Made by a program: the position numbers and the translations under genes. From the NCBI GenBank assembly GCA_024529925.1, contig JAFEUB010000787.1:1739501-1803500 (forward strand): DNA of 64,000 bases, written 5' to 3'. Below the pieces are notes generated by a model that searched no databases, was not told the DNA's origin, and worked only from the letters and a program-made list of their open reading frames with translations. Numbering within the stretch: the stretch's first letter is position 1; every line of letters starts with the position of its first letter. This document shows, in pieces, positions 36,785 to 46,934 of this stretch. The DNA comes from Ophthalmolycus amberensis (Eukaryota; Chordata; Actinopteri; Perciformes; Zoarcidae).

Positions 36785-37160
36785 ATGTCGAAAGAAGTCA
36801 TAATATAGTATTTTGAAAAAGTCAAAGTATAGTATGTCAAAAAAGTTATTTAAAAGTCATAGTTTAGGATATCAAAAAGCCATAAAAACGTCATGTCGAA
36901 AAAAAGCATGAAAAAGTAATGGTATATCATGTTGAGAAAGTAATAAAAAAGTCATACTATTTTTGCTTAAAGTCATAGTATAGCATTTGAAAATATAGTA
37001 TAGTAAATAAAAAAACAGAACAAAACAATCATGAAAAGTAATAGTATAGTATGTTGAAAAAAGCTAAAGTATATCATGTTGGAAAAATCATAAAAATGGC
37101 ACAGTATAGTATTTCTAAAAAAAAGTCAGGAAACCATAAAATAGTCTAAAAAAAATAAAG
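36785..37160. repeat. Degenerate AT-rich tandem repeat (GTCATAGTATAGTATGT family)
   Basis: Repeated AAAGTCATAGTATAGTATGT and CGAAAAAAGTCATAAAA motifs recur about every 35-45 bp with many point changes. The stretch is non-coding and ends near 37160. Confidence 0.8.
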
Positions 37161-37896
37161 GTAAGCTATAGTACGTTCACAAATATATAATTCTGCACTT
37201 CTAGGAAGCCATGTTTGATTTGTCTGTGCATTGAGGAGAGAAGAGGCTGCAAGGAGAGGTTGTAAAAACGTGAATAGCTTTATGTAGCAGGTAGAGCCTC
37301 TACCTGAGTTCTTGCTCGGCCCCTGAAGAAGACTCATGTGGAGACGCTGGGCTTTTGATTCAGCACAATGTTTTTGAAATAAATAGAGATTATAGAAGTG
37401 AACAAGTGTGTGTGTGCTGTCCTCCTTCAGCCAGAGAAGAGTTCCAGCAGCAGCACGAGTTTGATGAGGTTGAGTTGTTTCTTTGTTTGATATTCATAAG
37501 GCTTCATGAAACTCCTTTTAAGGGTTATAAAGAATTAAAAGTGGTGGAAATAATGTTTTATAAGTTCAGCGTTCATGATGCTTTATACCTCAATGACAAA
37601 GTGACAGTTGTTGAAAAAATGATATATTTTTTCTTGCAAGACAAAAGCAGAAGCAGACAAGAACAAAGACTACAGACAAGTTAACTTCATTCAGTCAGTG
37701 GATGAGAGAACAGGTTCATGTTGATTTGTGTGTTTCATTTCCTGCCACAGCAAAGAGCCTCTGCGTGTGTGTGTGTTTTCTTTCGTCCTGCTTCTCTTTC
37801 CTTCCCTCCTCTGTTCTGTTGTATCCTTACTGACGGCCAGAGGCAGTGCTTAACACTGGATATCTTCCGTTTTGCGCACATGCATGTCGAGTCTTT

Positions 37897-38009
37897 GGCC
37901 CAATCACAATCTCCCCCTAAAGCCTCGAACCCTCGAGGACTTACTGACGTCACCTGGTAAGTGGGTGAGTGTGAGGGCTTGAGATGGTGTAAATAGGAAT
38001 GGGACAGCA
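37897..38009. mobile_element. Partial copy of the GGCCCAATC MITE
   Basis: It begins GGCCCAATCACAAT and shares GGACTTACTGACGTCACCTG and GGAATGGGACAGCAC with the complete element at 19775-20435. It stops after about 110 bp, so it is a truncated left end. Confidence 0.75.
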
Positions 38010-38818
38010 CTAATAGTAATGCTTAACAGGAAGGTGTGCGGAGTGATACTTATCTGAATTCATGTGTTGAGCAACACCATCAGTGTTACAAATTCCACTT
38101 CATCAGAGATTGTTTTCATCCTGTCTGTTTCTCTAACTCTGCTGGTGTTTCAGGTCCTGCTATTCTCACCCTGTCACCACTCATATTCCCCTCACCTGGT
38201 CCTCCACGCCCATCTCACCTGCAGCCCATTCCCTCATTAGTCCCTCACTATGTAGGTCCGTTCACGAGCACTTTATCCCTGCCAGATTGTCTTGTGTGTT
38301 ACTGTCAAGCTTTCCAGCGTTATCCTCGTTACTATTCGTGCTCGGCCTGTTCAGACCCTGACCCTTGTTGGATTTGTTTGCCTTATTGACTGACCTCCCG
38401 GTTTGACCCTGCATGAACACTAGTAAACCAAACTGTACTTGTACTCCGTCTGTGTCATGCTTTTGGGTTCCCGTACTTGTGGACAGATAAATCATTTTTT
38501 CAAAGCAGTGGATCCATTGGATGTTACAGATTCTCCTGAGAAGGGACCAGCTGTGCTTTTCATTTATGTCTGATGAGCTCACTGCGATATCTCTGTCTAC
38601 AGAATCAGTAGCCTCATACTGATACATCCGTAACACTACCAGGAAGTAGTAACTTAATAAAGAACCCACTATATTCTTAAAATATGTTGAGGATTTTGTG
38701 TATGCATCTGGTTCACAGTGGGTTTAGAAAAGTCTCTGAGAGAGAGACACCTGAGTTACTGTGCATGTGAAAGGGGGGAGATTGGACTCCAGTGTTTTCT
38801 CTGCTGAAGTGTTGATTT

Positions 38819-41800
38819 TCACGGCCTCCATTCATAGTCCGTCATTTTGGTCATCAGGGACAGAACCTTTGGACTGACCGCCAGCTGCTTCCTGGAAGCA
38901 TTCTTCTCCACTTTCCATCCCTTGTCTGGGTAGATCTTATGAGGCATCTGTCGAATGAAATAATCAACTTCGGTAATACTCTACTGTAATATACTATCTT
39001 GATATATCACCAATGAGCTCTGGCATTGACGGTAGGTGTGTGACACTTGCATGTGTTTGTTGCTGCATCTTGACATGTAGAGGGAATAAGGACATTGCCA
39101 AAACAAAATCAACTGCTGGGTGCATTACTAAGAAGCCACTCAAATGTTTACATACCCGATTAATTCAGTCAACAAATCCCATAAAACTATTTTGGACAAC
39201 AGTGGAGCTCTATGACTCACTTCAGTAGATAGGTTCACTGTTGCTTTTGGTCTTTTTGTTCGGTGATTTGTCGACAAATAGAGAATATCACCAAACTTAT
39301 ACTTGAACTTGCATTTCTACAAAACGTCCCAAAATCTAGAGAAATACTCTCCAAGCAGGTTTTTCTTCTTTTCATAACAATGTCTTTATTCTCAGGGTTT
39401 GGTTGTTGGAAACATCACACAGCCTGGTGTTACAGCAGACAGTCAGAGAGCCAGCTGCATGTTCAGTGAAGGGTGTGTCTGCAGATTCACAACACAATGC
39501 TATGAGCTGGACAGAGAACACGTCCTCTATTGTGGGCAGCAGAACTTCCATAATACCAACATGTTTCTTCAGACAGTCCCCGCTGAATCTTATTGGTTGT
39601 GTATTGCCGTCTAAAACACAAACGCACAGGTGTGTGTAAATAACACCAGTATCTTTCATGAACTGCTATTTCGTAAAGAATTCAGACATTGAAGTCTTCC
39701 ATGTGCTCATGAGAAAACAGAAATGTGGTGCTTGCCAGGGTGTCGGGTTAAGGATTGTGGGGTCAGACAATTTTCTGCAGGAGTTAGCTCGAGCTTATTC
39801 TACATTAAATCTACATTATTTAATGAACCTTGCTTTGTGGTGGCTGGCTAGTCTTTGCGTTCACCGGTTTACCCGGTCAGAGCTCTGTGCGGCAGCTGCA
39901 ATGAACGGCAAAAACATTCTACAACATGTGGTTGGTAGTAAAGTCCCACCTTGAAATTCCATTAATCATTTTAAACACCAAACAATTGAAACATGCTTTC
40001 CTTCCTCCACTGCATGATAGACTTGTTTTGTCATGTGAAAGCTGTTAACAGCCGTAAATATTACCAAAACATCAATTGTGTTAAAATGATTGATTATAAA
40101 ATTTGTCAAAGTAGTTGTTGCATGCTCCCGTTGTCCTTATCACGACCACATCCAGCTGTGATAAGGACAACATCAGCTTGCTTCTCTGTCTCAACAGCTC
40201 CTGCCGCGCTGCCCTTGAGCACAACACCAAACCAGCTGTTGCTCCAGTTGAGATTCCAACAGTCAAATATTACAGTTACTTTGTTCATTTCCTCTCAGTC
40301 AGTGAGTGGGCAGGTTAAACCAAGTGTCCCAGTGCACTCAACAAGTACAAAATATACTCAGTAGATCTGTTTGTGTGGAAATCCGTAAAGGAGGGGGGGG
40401 GGGGGGGTTGAGCAGCTCACAACACCTCCTTTAAAATGCTAGTTACAGTGTGGAAAACACACGAGCCTGCGCCAAACCATCAGTAGAGGACACAAACCAG
40501 ATTCAGGCACATGAATAAACATGAACACCTCAACGTGTCCGTGCCTCTGGGGCGACATTTCACCCCGTTTTCAGGAGAGTCTTTCTGTCCGGCAGCCGAA
40601 GTGACTAGTAATGTCAAATCAGCTGTCTCCTCCAAGACCTTACCAACAAGATGGATGTTTAAATCACAAGAAATCTGCTCCCACTGCCAAAACTCACCTG
40701 TACTTGGCTTGTGGTTTCATGCCGTTGATTGATTTGAAAACCTACTAATTTGTCCATCTCCATTTTTTCAGAAGTGTGCAGTGGGATGGTGATGATGTGT
40801 CGCCAGTTGTCCGCTGTTGGATTTGTCTCTCAGCATGGTCAGCGCCGTGCTGGAGAAATCCCTCAGAATGTCCACCGTCTCCCTCTGCAGCAGCAGAGAC
40901 TCCTGCACAAACTCCTGTGATTCTCTCCCAGACTGTTTATCTGATTGGTGATTTCAGCCCAGGTCTGTTTCTTGGCTTCAGCCGACACTCCTTGGTTGAA
41001 CTGCCCTACAGGGAGAGACGTCATCAGTTCTATACAACGAAACATCTTACATGCACTCAGAATCGTGTACACCGGGGCTGGAGCGACGTAATATATTATA
41101 AGTTAATTTGCATGGAAGTCGCACTGTTTAAGCCCCCCCCCCCCGTTCCAGGGCACGCAGACTATGAGTCTTTATACGGATGTCATATACATTTATGTCA
41201 CAAATATTGATAATCTCAAATATTTTATTTTCATCTTCAGACACTGTCTCATGTATGTCTACCAACTTGGCATGTTGCAGTGTAATATGGTGCAGAATTA
41301 TTCCAGTAATCACAATGCTATAATTAAATTGGTTACAGACCAAATGATGGTGTAGCGTGAACAGTTCCTGCCCCGGGGAAAGGAGGGAAGGCTTGCGCAC
41401 CTAACACGGCGGTAACTCCGTCGGCTGTCCCGCCTGCGAGGATTAGGTTCCTCTTGGAGGTGTCGGAACAATACCTTCGGCCTTTTATCTCACCCCGTAG
41501 CTGAGTCGTTAGGATTTGGGAATTATTGTCTTTCTGAAAGTCTCGTCCGGCTAAGCCCTAGGCACTCTCAGTAGGATGTAACCCTAACTATATGAAGGTA
41601 TGAAGGTGTGGTGCACCTCCAGCGCTTGTAGGAAGATGGCCCGGAACCGGCTCTTCATCATTCCGGGGCACGCTCTATAATGCAGCGTGCCCTGGAATGA
41701 TGGCCGTTGAAGCGCTGGGCTCCCACACCTTGCAATGGCCTCTTGTAAGGAGTGATGAGGGGGAGTGGGTGTTGGAGGCACGGGTACCCGCCGTCAGCAA

Positions 41801-42190
41801 GGATAAAGTGCCCTGGAGGAGGGTAGAGTGCACGCCGGTACAGCGGGCTGTGGCGCAGCACTCTCGAGTCGTGGACTGACCCGGGCCAGCCCACGTAGGT
41901 GTCGATGAAGCGGCCCTGATGGTCACAAACAGCCTGCAGCAAAATGGAGGAAAACTGTTTTTGTAGCAGTGACCATCAGGGCCGCTTGGTGGCTTGATTA
42001 TAAACAATCAACGGGACTAATGAATATAATTTGAGAATTGTTTTTTCTCCATCCTCCATTAATTTCCTTTGTTTTGTTGTGGGATTAGAGAGAGGGTATA
42101 GAAATCAGTCCACACTCCAGATCAGAGGGTGGCGGTAATGTCCTCTAAAGCTGTTAGCCAACCGTCAAAGCAGAAGAAGAAGAAGAAGAA

Positions 42191-42237
<47 letters not shown>

Positions 42238-43208
42238 TAAACTGTCATGGCCCCTCTCATGGTTCATAACCGGATCTGTTAGCATACCATTTAACACCAA
42301 GTTGTGATTTGTTTCTTGATCTTGTGGTTCGATGAGGTTGAATATTTGTCAACAATAACTGATATGGGACAAAACACAGAATATATATACATGACAACAG
42401 ATTGAAAAATGAATGGGCCAAAAAACGTGTCTTTAGTCTTGCAAACTATACCAGCTCTGCTTTACTGCTGTTATTAACGAGCTAACGCTAACTTGTCATG
42501 CTTGTCTAGCTGGATAACGAGTAAACACCAGCACCAGAAGAGCTGCTGGAGGGACGTTAGGTTCCTCACTTCAAAACGGAACTAAAGTAGGATTCTGTAG
42601 TGATTTACCCTGCTGTTGAAGAGGGCATGTCTCGTCTCCAGGCCAAAGGCCCGAGTCTGGTCCCTCAGTGCCAGCAGAGCCCGTGGGCAGACTGAAACCT
42701 TGGCCACCGTAGAGCACGTCAGGGTACCTGCAACAACAGTGTTGACACACAATCAGACATGTAATAGTCTGGTAATTGGTCCCCATCAGCACCCCACCCC
42801 CCTCCTCCTGGTCCCTTTGTTAGATCCCCCTCTTTCTTCTTCCGTCTCATCTTATTTTATTTTTTTCCCTCACTGTTTATCCTGTTACTTGTCTCCATTT
42901 AAATGCTGACAACAATGCTACGAATAGCAACGTATGTGTCATGAAGACCATGTTCCCCCGGGGCAATGGGACAAACTAGATGCGGCATAAAAATACATGA
43001 ATGCAGTCGTGCTGTACTGAAGAGCTCGAAGCTTGAATGGACCAGACGGCCGAACGGACGGACGGACGGACGGACGGACAGACAACCCAGAAACATAATG
43101 CTTAAAGAGGCATAAAAAAGCACGAGCCTCTAACCTGGAGCTTGCGTCGTCTTTCCCTTTTGATCTGGAGCTTTGGTCATCTCATAGAAGGCCCCGTACA
43201 GTTCTGAC
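38819..43208 (-). CDS. Three linked exons of an unrecognised gene (3' part)
   Basis: Three minus-strand exons keep one frame across two introns. Exon a (43135-43208) contains SELYGAFYEMTKAPDQKGK. Exon b (42609-42727) contains CPRALLALRDQTRAFGLETR then HALFNSR. Exon c (38819-38947) runs from MPHKIYPDKGWKVEKNASRK to MTDYEWRP and a TGA. All splice sites are GT-AG with matching phases (1, then 0), and no internal stops occur in 107 codons. I do not recognise the product; the basic, Lys/Arg-rich end suggests a small structural or ciliary-type protein, but that is a guess. The 3.7-kb intron b-c is filled with Harbinger relics. The 5' exons are not upstream in this window, because the hAT-bracketed segment ends 370 bp beyond exon a. 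Confidence 0.5.
40790..41035 (-). pseudogene. Second Harbinger-type Myb/SANT-like (NAIF1-like) relic
   Basis: The minus strand reads NQGVSAEAKKQTWAEITNQI then NSLGENHR, and one base out of phase continues FVQESLLLQRETVDILRDF and TALTMLRDKSNSGQL. This resembles the MADF/NAIF1-type protein of PIF/Harbinger elements. The phase change breaks the frame. It may belong with the transposase relic at 41590-41975. Confidence 0.5.
41590..41975 (-). pseudogene. HARBI1-like DDE transposase relic
   Basis: The minus strand encodes DHQGRFIDTYVGWPGSVHDS (the second catalytic region of Harbinger nucleases has WPGSxHDS), then LADGGYPCLQHPLPLITPYK and RARCIIERA. A frameshift follows, and the next frame continues GMMKSRFRAIFLQALEVHHT. 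The N-terminal third is absent. The source is a decayed PIF/Harbinger element; its target-site duplication (normally 3 bp) could not be found. Confidence 0.75.
42191..42234. repeat. (GT)n microsatellite
   Basis: A run of about 21 GT units just after an (AAG)n stretch. Simple repeat within the intron of the three-exon gene. Confidence 0.97.
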
Positions 43209-43249
43209 CTAAACACAAACACAAGCAAACAATGTATACTGTATGCACT

Positions 43250-43578
43250 TGTAAGAAATTTGACCATAGAACTGTGTGTTCAGTAGATATAATAAAAGTG
43301 TTTAAGAATTAAGAATTAAGAATTCATAATTAGTCATAAACATAAGTGTTTTGGAAATGCATAGTTAAGATAAGCATAAAGTGTTTTAGGATTAGTAGCT
43401 CCAGGCAGAATTTGAGACATGAAGCTTTTGCCAAAGATGCAGAAGTTTATCTTCTATACTGAAGGATTATCATAGAGGGTTTGAGCAATACCAGACAGAC
43501 ATTGAATGTGTTAGTTAGCCAATAGGAATTGGGATAAACGGAAGGGGAGGAGTTGCGAACGGATATGAGGGCGGGGAC
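43250..43578. repeat. Possible left half of a split LTR
   Basis: It starts TGTAAGAAATTTGACC, contains repeated AAGAATT units, and ends at the GCGGGGAC that touches hAT copy 2. It is the proposed partner of 28160-28474: 5' half here, 3' half at the opposite end of the segment, as expected if the segment was once circular. The identification as an LTR rests only on TGTAAG...CTTACA ends and composition. Confidence 0.35.
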
Positions 43579-44860
43579 TAGTGATGGGAAGTTCGGCTCT
43601 TTTCTGAGAGCTGGCTCTTTTGACTCGGCTCCCAAAGAAGAGCCGGCTCTTTCGACTCCCGAACGGCTCTTTATTTAGGATCTTTTGTAGCCTATATTTT
43701 ACCTTAACTTTGAAAAAAAATCATGGTTTATGTGTTGAAAACCCTTTTGCTTTCAGTGTTTTTATGAGAGACCTTATAATTGCCTAATTCTGTGCATTTA
43801 TTCTGTGACAAAACCACTCTTACATTTGTTTATTTCAATTAAGTGTCTGTCGGTGAACTCGAAGCAGTCCAGAAGGCAAGATGTCATCTTGTAATCTTCA
43901 ATAAAGTGGCAAGTGACAGACATGAAAGAGCAGGTTGTTCTGGAGGTCCAGCAGTCAGTTGTCAGGCAAACTGATGGAGCTTTTTTCACCCTTTCTTGCC
44001 ATAATGCACGTTCTGTGTCATATAGTTTTGGGATCATTGTTTGGGAAAGTGTTTTTCTACTGGGTAGAGTGTATGTGGGATTTAGGGCTTTGACAAAGTT
44101 TTTCATTCCTTTGTCCTCCACAATGGAAAAGGGTTGAAAATCAGAAGCTACCATTTTAGCCAACTCATCATCAATACTGTGCTGTTTGGCTGGGGTCATC
44201 AGTTTAGGTAAAAACTGACTTATTTTGCTTTGAGTTGCAGTAGGAGAGGTTATACTTGCACGCATGGGGATGGCAGTAGACGTTACAGCAGCTGTTGTTC
44301 TGGTATGAGACACACCAGGATCAGTAGATGGTGAGCTGGCTTGCCCTCTCTCCTCTAACTGCACTGTAGGATGGACAGTTCTGGTATGTCTATGCAGGTT
44401 TGTGGTGGAACCTGCTCTTATAGTGACCTTCGTTTTGCAGTGAAGGCACTCTGCTTTGTTGTTCCCAATATCTTTAAACTGCAGCCAGATGCTGCTTCGC
44501 TTTCTAGTGTCACTCATAGTTAAACTACACGACAATGCAAGACGCACACACGCTCCTCAGTCCTCACCGCTCTGTCTCTCTCTTCACTTGCAGTGGAGTC
44601 AAGTGGTGTGTCTGCCCCGCCCCCTCTCTGTTTACACATCCTTAATTCTCACGTGAATGCCGCATGCTGGTCGCCATGCTGGCCAATCATAACAGACCTC
44701 TGTCGTAACCAGAGCTGGGACTGAGCACTGAAAGTGAAACCTAAGCAGCGAATGGGCAAAAAATTGGGAGCCGGCTCTCACTCGATGCGAGCCGGCTCTT
44801 CTGATTCACTACAAAGAGCCGGCTCTCAGAGCCGATGCTTGTGCGCATGACCCATCACTA
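43579..44860 (-). mobile_element. hAT element copy 2 (internally deleted)
   Basis: 1,282 bp, the same length, orientation and ends as copy 1, and no difference was seen in the blocks I compared. The left flank is GCGGGGAC (43571-43578) and the right flank is GCTCACAC (44861-44868). Each flank matches the far flank of copy 1 and not its own partner. The near-identity implies a recent origin by duplication, gene conversion or recombination. Confidence 0.92.
43798..44517 (-). CDS. Truncated hAT transposase, BED zinc finger (copy 2)
   Basis: The 239-aa frame is the same as that of copy 1 at 27089-27808: a BED finger, a Ser/Thr linker and the first catalytic Asp, then a stop before the remainder of the DDE fold. 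It is non-autonomous. Both copies carry the same truncation, so the deletion predates their separation. Confidence 0.85.
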   Translation of the reverse strand: MSDTRKRSSIWLQFKDIGNNKAECLHCKTKVTIRAGSTTNLHRHTRTVHPTVQLEERGQASSPSTDPGVSHTRTTAAVTSTAIPMRASITSPTATQSKISQFLPKLMTPAKQHSIDDELAKMVASDFQPFSIVEDKGMKNFVKALNPTYTLPSRKTLSQTMIPKLYDTERALWQERVKKAPSVCLTTDCWTSRTTCSFMSVTCHFIEDYKMTSCLLDCFEFTDRHLIEINKCKSGFVTE

Positions 44861-44933
44861 GCTCACACAACAGTCTCTGGCACGAGGAGAGAACGGCTCA
44901 GAAAAGGAATTCACGTGGACCAGGAAACCTTCT

Positions 44934-45000
44934 CTTGTTGCGTCTGATCTACTGAAGGACCCGGTGACTATTCCCTGTTGACACAGCGACTTGTGAAAGA
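44934..45000 (+). pseudogene. Fragment of a TRIM RING-domain coding sequence
   Basis: About 65 bp around TCTACTGAAGGACCCGGTGA closely matches the RING region of the TRIM gene at about 45313-45380, with a short deletion and a TGA where the Gly-His of the finger should be. It lies just right of hAT copy 2. It is probably a leftover of an older tandem TRIM copy. Confidence 0.6.
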
Positions 45001-45278
45001 ACTCCCAAGAGTAAATACATGATTTAATTTATGTTCTAATCTTCACTGCGTGTTAAAAAAGACGGAAACATTTACTGTCCCTTTGAGAGAAAACTCCTCC
45101 TCCCTGGAATGCAGGAGCTTGTCGTCTTGTTCCCTCCACCTCACTGATATGCAAGTGTGAATATGGATGTAGCCGACATCTAGTAGGGCAGGACGAGCCC
45201 CATTCAGTGAAGAACAGCAAAATAACAGGAGTTAAGCCGGTCTGGAGAAACTCTGTCAAGTCACTGTGACCAGTGGAT

Positions 45279-46934
45279 ATGGATCCGAAAAGGATTAAAC
45301 TGGACAAGGCAATCTGCTCTTGTTGCATCTGTCTGGATCTACTGAAGGAGCCGGTGACTATTCCCTGTGGACACAGTTACTGCATGAACTGTATTAAAAC
45401 CCACTGGGACAAAGAGGATGGGAAGAAACTCCACAGCTGCCCTCAGTGTCGGCAGAGCTTCACACCGAGGCCTGTCCTGGTGAAAAACACCATGTTAGCA
45501 GATTTAGTGGAGGAACTGAAGAAGACTGGACTGCAAGCTGCTCCTGCTGATCACTGCTATGCTGGACCTGAAGATGTGGCCTGTGATGTCTGTACTGGGA
45601 GGAAACAGAAAGCCATCAAGTCCTGTCTCGTCTGTCTGGTTTCTTACTGTGAGAATCACCTTCAGCCTCATTTGAAAAACACTGCCTTTGAAAAACACAA
45701 GCTGGTGGACCCCTCCAACAAGCTCCAGGAGAACATCTGCTCTCGTCACAATGAGGTGATGAGGATTTTCTGTCGCACCGATCAGCAGTGTATCTGTTAT
45801 CTCTGCTTAATGGGTGAACATAAAGGCCACGACACGGTCTCCGCTGTAGCAGAAAAAGGTGAGAGGCAGAGAGAGCTGGAGGTGAGTCAACGAAACATCC
45901 AGCGGAGAATCCAGGACAGAGAGAAAGACGTGCAGCTGCTTCAGCGGGAGGTGGAGAAAATCAATCTATCTGCTGATAAATCGGTGGACGACAATGAGAA
46001 GATCTTCACCGAGCTGATCCGTGTCATGGAGAAAAAAAGCTCCGATGTGAAGCAGCAGGTCAGATCCCAGCAGAGAATCGAAGTGAGTCGAGTCAAAGAG
46101 CTTCAGGAGAAGCTGGAGCAGGAGATCGCTGAGCTGAAGAGGAACAACGCTGAGCTGGAGAAGCTCTCGCACACAGAGGATCACAACCAGTTTCTACACA
46201 ACTACCCCTCACTGTCACCACTCTGCGAGTCTACAGACTCGTCCAGCATCGAGGTTAGTCCTCTGAGCTACTTTGAGGACGTGACGGCGGCCATGTCGGA
46301 GGTCAGAGATAAACTACAGGACGTTCTGAGAGAGAAGTGGACAAATGCCTCACTGACGGTGACTATGGTGGATGTTTTACGCTCACAATCGGAGCCCAAG
46401 ACCAGAGCTGGGTTCTTGAAATATTCACGTGAAATCACACTTGATCCAAACACAGTAAACCCGTATCTGTTATTATCTGATGGAAACAGAAAAGTAACAG
46501 TTCAGAATCAAAAGCAGTCTTATCCTAGTCACCCAGACAGATTCACTCATTATGGTCAGGTCCTGAGTAGACAGACTCTTACTGGACCGTGTTACTGGGA
46601 GGTGGTGTGGAGAGGAAGAGGAGTTAATGTAGCAGTTACATACAAGAATATCACCAGAATAGGGGGGAAGAGTGAATGTGGATTTGGATGGAATGACAAA
46701 TCTTGGGCCTTAACAATTGACAGAAACGCGTACTCTTTTGTGCACAACAAAGTCGATACTCCCGTCTCAGGTCCTCAGTCCTCCAGAGTAGGAGTGTACC
46801 TGGATCACAGCGCAGGTATTCTGTCTTTCTACAGCGTCTCTGACACCTATGACTCTCCTCCACAGAGTCCAGACCACATTCACTCAGCCTCTCTATGCCG
46901 GACTTTTGCCTTTTATTTCTGCAGCCTCTGCTGA
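45279..46934 (+). CDS. TRIM/fintrim-type E3 ubiquitin ligase (RING, B-box, coiled coil, PRY-SPRY), 3' frameshift
   Basis: An intronless frame from ATG 45279 encodes 551 aa. The RING finger is at about 13-60 (CSCCICLDLLKEPVTIPCGH). B-box-type Cys/His clusters lie at about 103-190 (CDVCTGRKQKAIKSCLVC and CSRHNEVMRIFCRTDQQC), a long coiled coil at about 195-305, and PRY-SPRY from about 375 (CYWEVVWRGRG, SRVGVYLDHSAGILSFYSVS). Such proteins ubiquitinate targets chosen by the SPRY domain, and the fish expansions are linked to antiviral defence (family knowledge). At 46848 an extra T shifts the frame. The current frame ends in 28 atypical residues. The other frame continues with the family's usual MTLLHRVQTTFTQPL and runs to a TAG past the present stop. 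This is either a recent lesion, an allele or a sequencing error. The closest named relatives are TRIM25/TRIM16-like fish proteins. Confidence 0.85.
   Translation: MDPKRIKLDKAICSCCICLDLLKEPVTIPCGHSYCMNCIKTHWDKEDGKKLHSCPQCRQSFTPRPVLVKNTMLADLVEELKKTGLQAAPADHCYAGPEDVACDVCTGRKQKAIKSCLVCLVSYCENHLQPHLKNTAFEKHKLVDPSNKLQENICSRHNEVMRIFCRTDQQCICYLCLMGEHKGHDTVSAVAEKGERQRELEVSQRNIQRRIQDREKDVQLLQREVEKINLSADKSVDDNEKIFTELIRVMEKKSSDVKQQVRSQQRIEVSRVKELQEKLEQEIAELKRNNAELEKLSHTEDHNQFLHNYPSLSPLCESTDSSSIEVSPLSYFEDVTAAMSEVRDKLQDVLREKWTNASLTVTMVDVLRSQSEPKTRAGFLKYSREITLDPNTVNPYLLLSDGNRKVTVQNQKQSYPSHPDRFTHYGQVLSRQTLTGPCYWEVVWRGRGVNVAVTYKNITRIGGKSECGFGWNDKSWALTIDRNAYSFVHNKVDTPVSGPQSSRVGVYLDHSAGILSFYSVSDTYDSPPQSPDHIHSASLCRTFAFYFCSLC

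Larger units (their letters stand above)
28152..43578. other. 15.4-kb segment bracketed by two identical hAT copies
   Basis: The segment begins and ends with the same 8-mer, GCGGGGAC, each copy touching the inner end of a hAT element. The outer ends of the two elements touch another shared 8-mer, GCTCACAC. Its contents include two CFAP46-like exon fragments, Harbinger relics, an unrecognised acidic-protein gene with a paralogue, three linked exons of an unrecognised gene, and two halves of a possible LTR at its ends. It reads as an insert that was a circle, or a composite transposon, opened at a hAT copy. Confidence 0.7.

Noticed and set aside
36785..37160. CRISPR-like or regularly spaced array
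   Set aside because: The units are degenerate, AT-rich and variable in spacing, typical of a eukaryotic satellite-like repeat.
41400..41580. Possible rRNA or other structured RNA piece (GCCTGCGAGG, CCTTCGGCC motifs)
   Set aside because: I could not match it to any conserved rRNA core or tRNA fold. It adjoins the Harbinger relic and may be its non-coding part.
28152..43578. Simple inversion between the two hAT copies as the cause of the swapped flanks
   Set aside because: An inversion by recombination requires copies in opposite orientation. Here both have the same orientation and the transposase frames point the same way.
26870..44860. Ordinary direct-repeat LTR-type element with the two 1.28-kb copies as long terminal repeats
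   Set aside because: The copies carry hAT inverted termini TAGTGATGGG/CCCATCACTA and a BED-finger transposase fragment, and the DNA between them has no polymerase or integrase genes.
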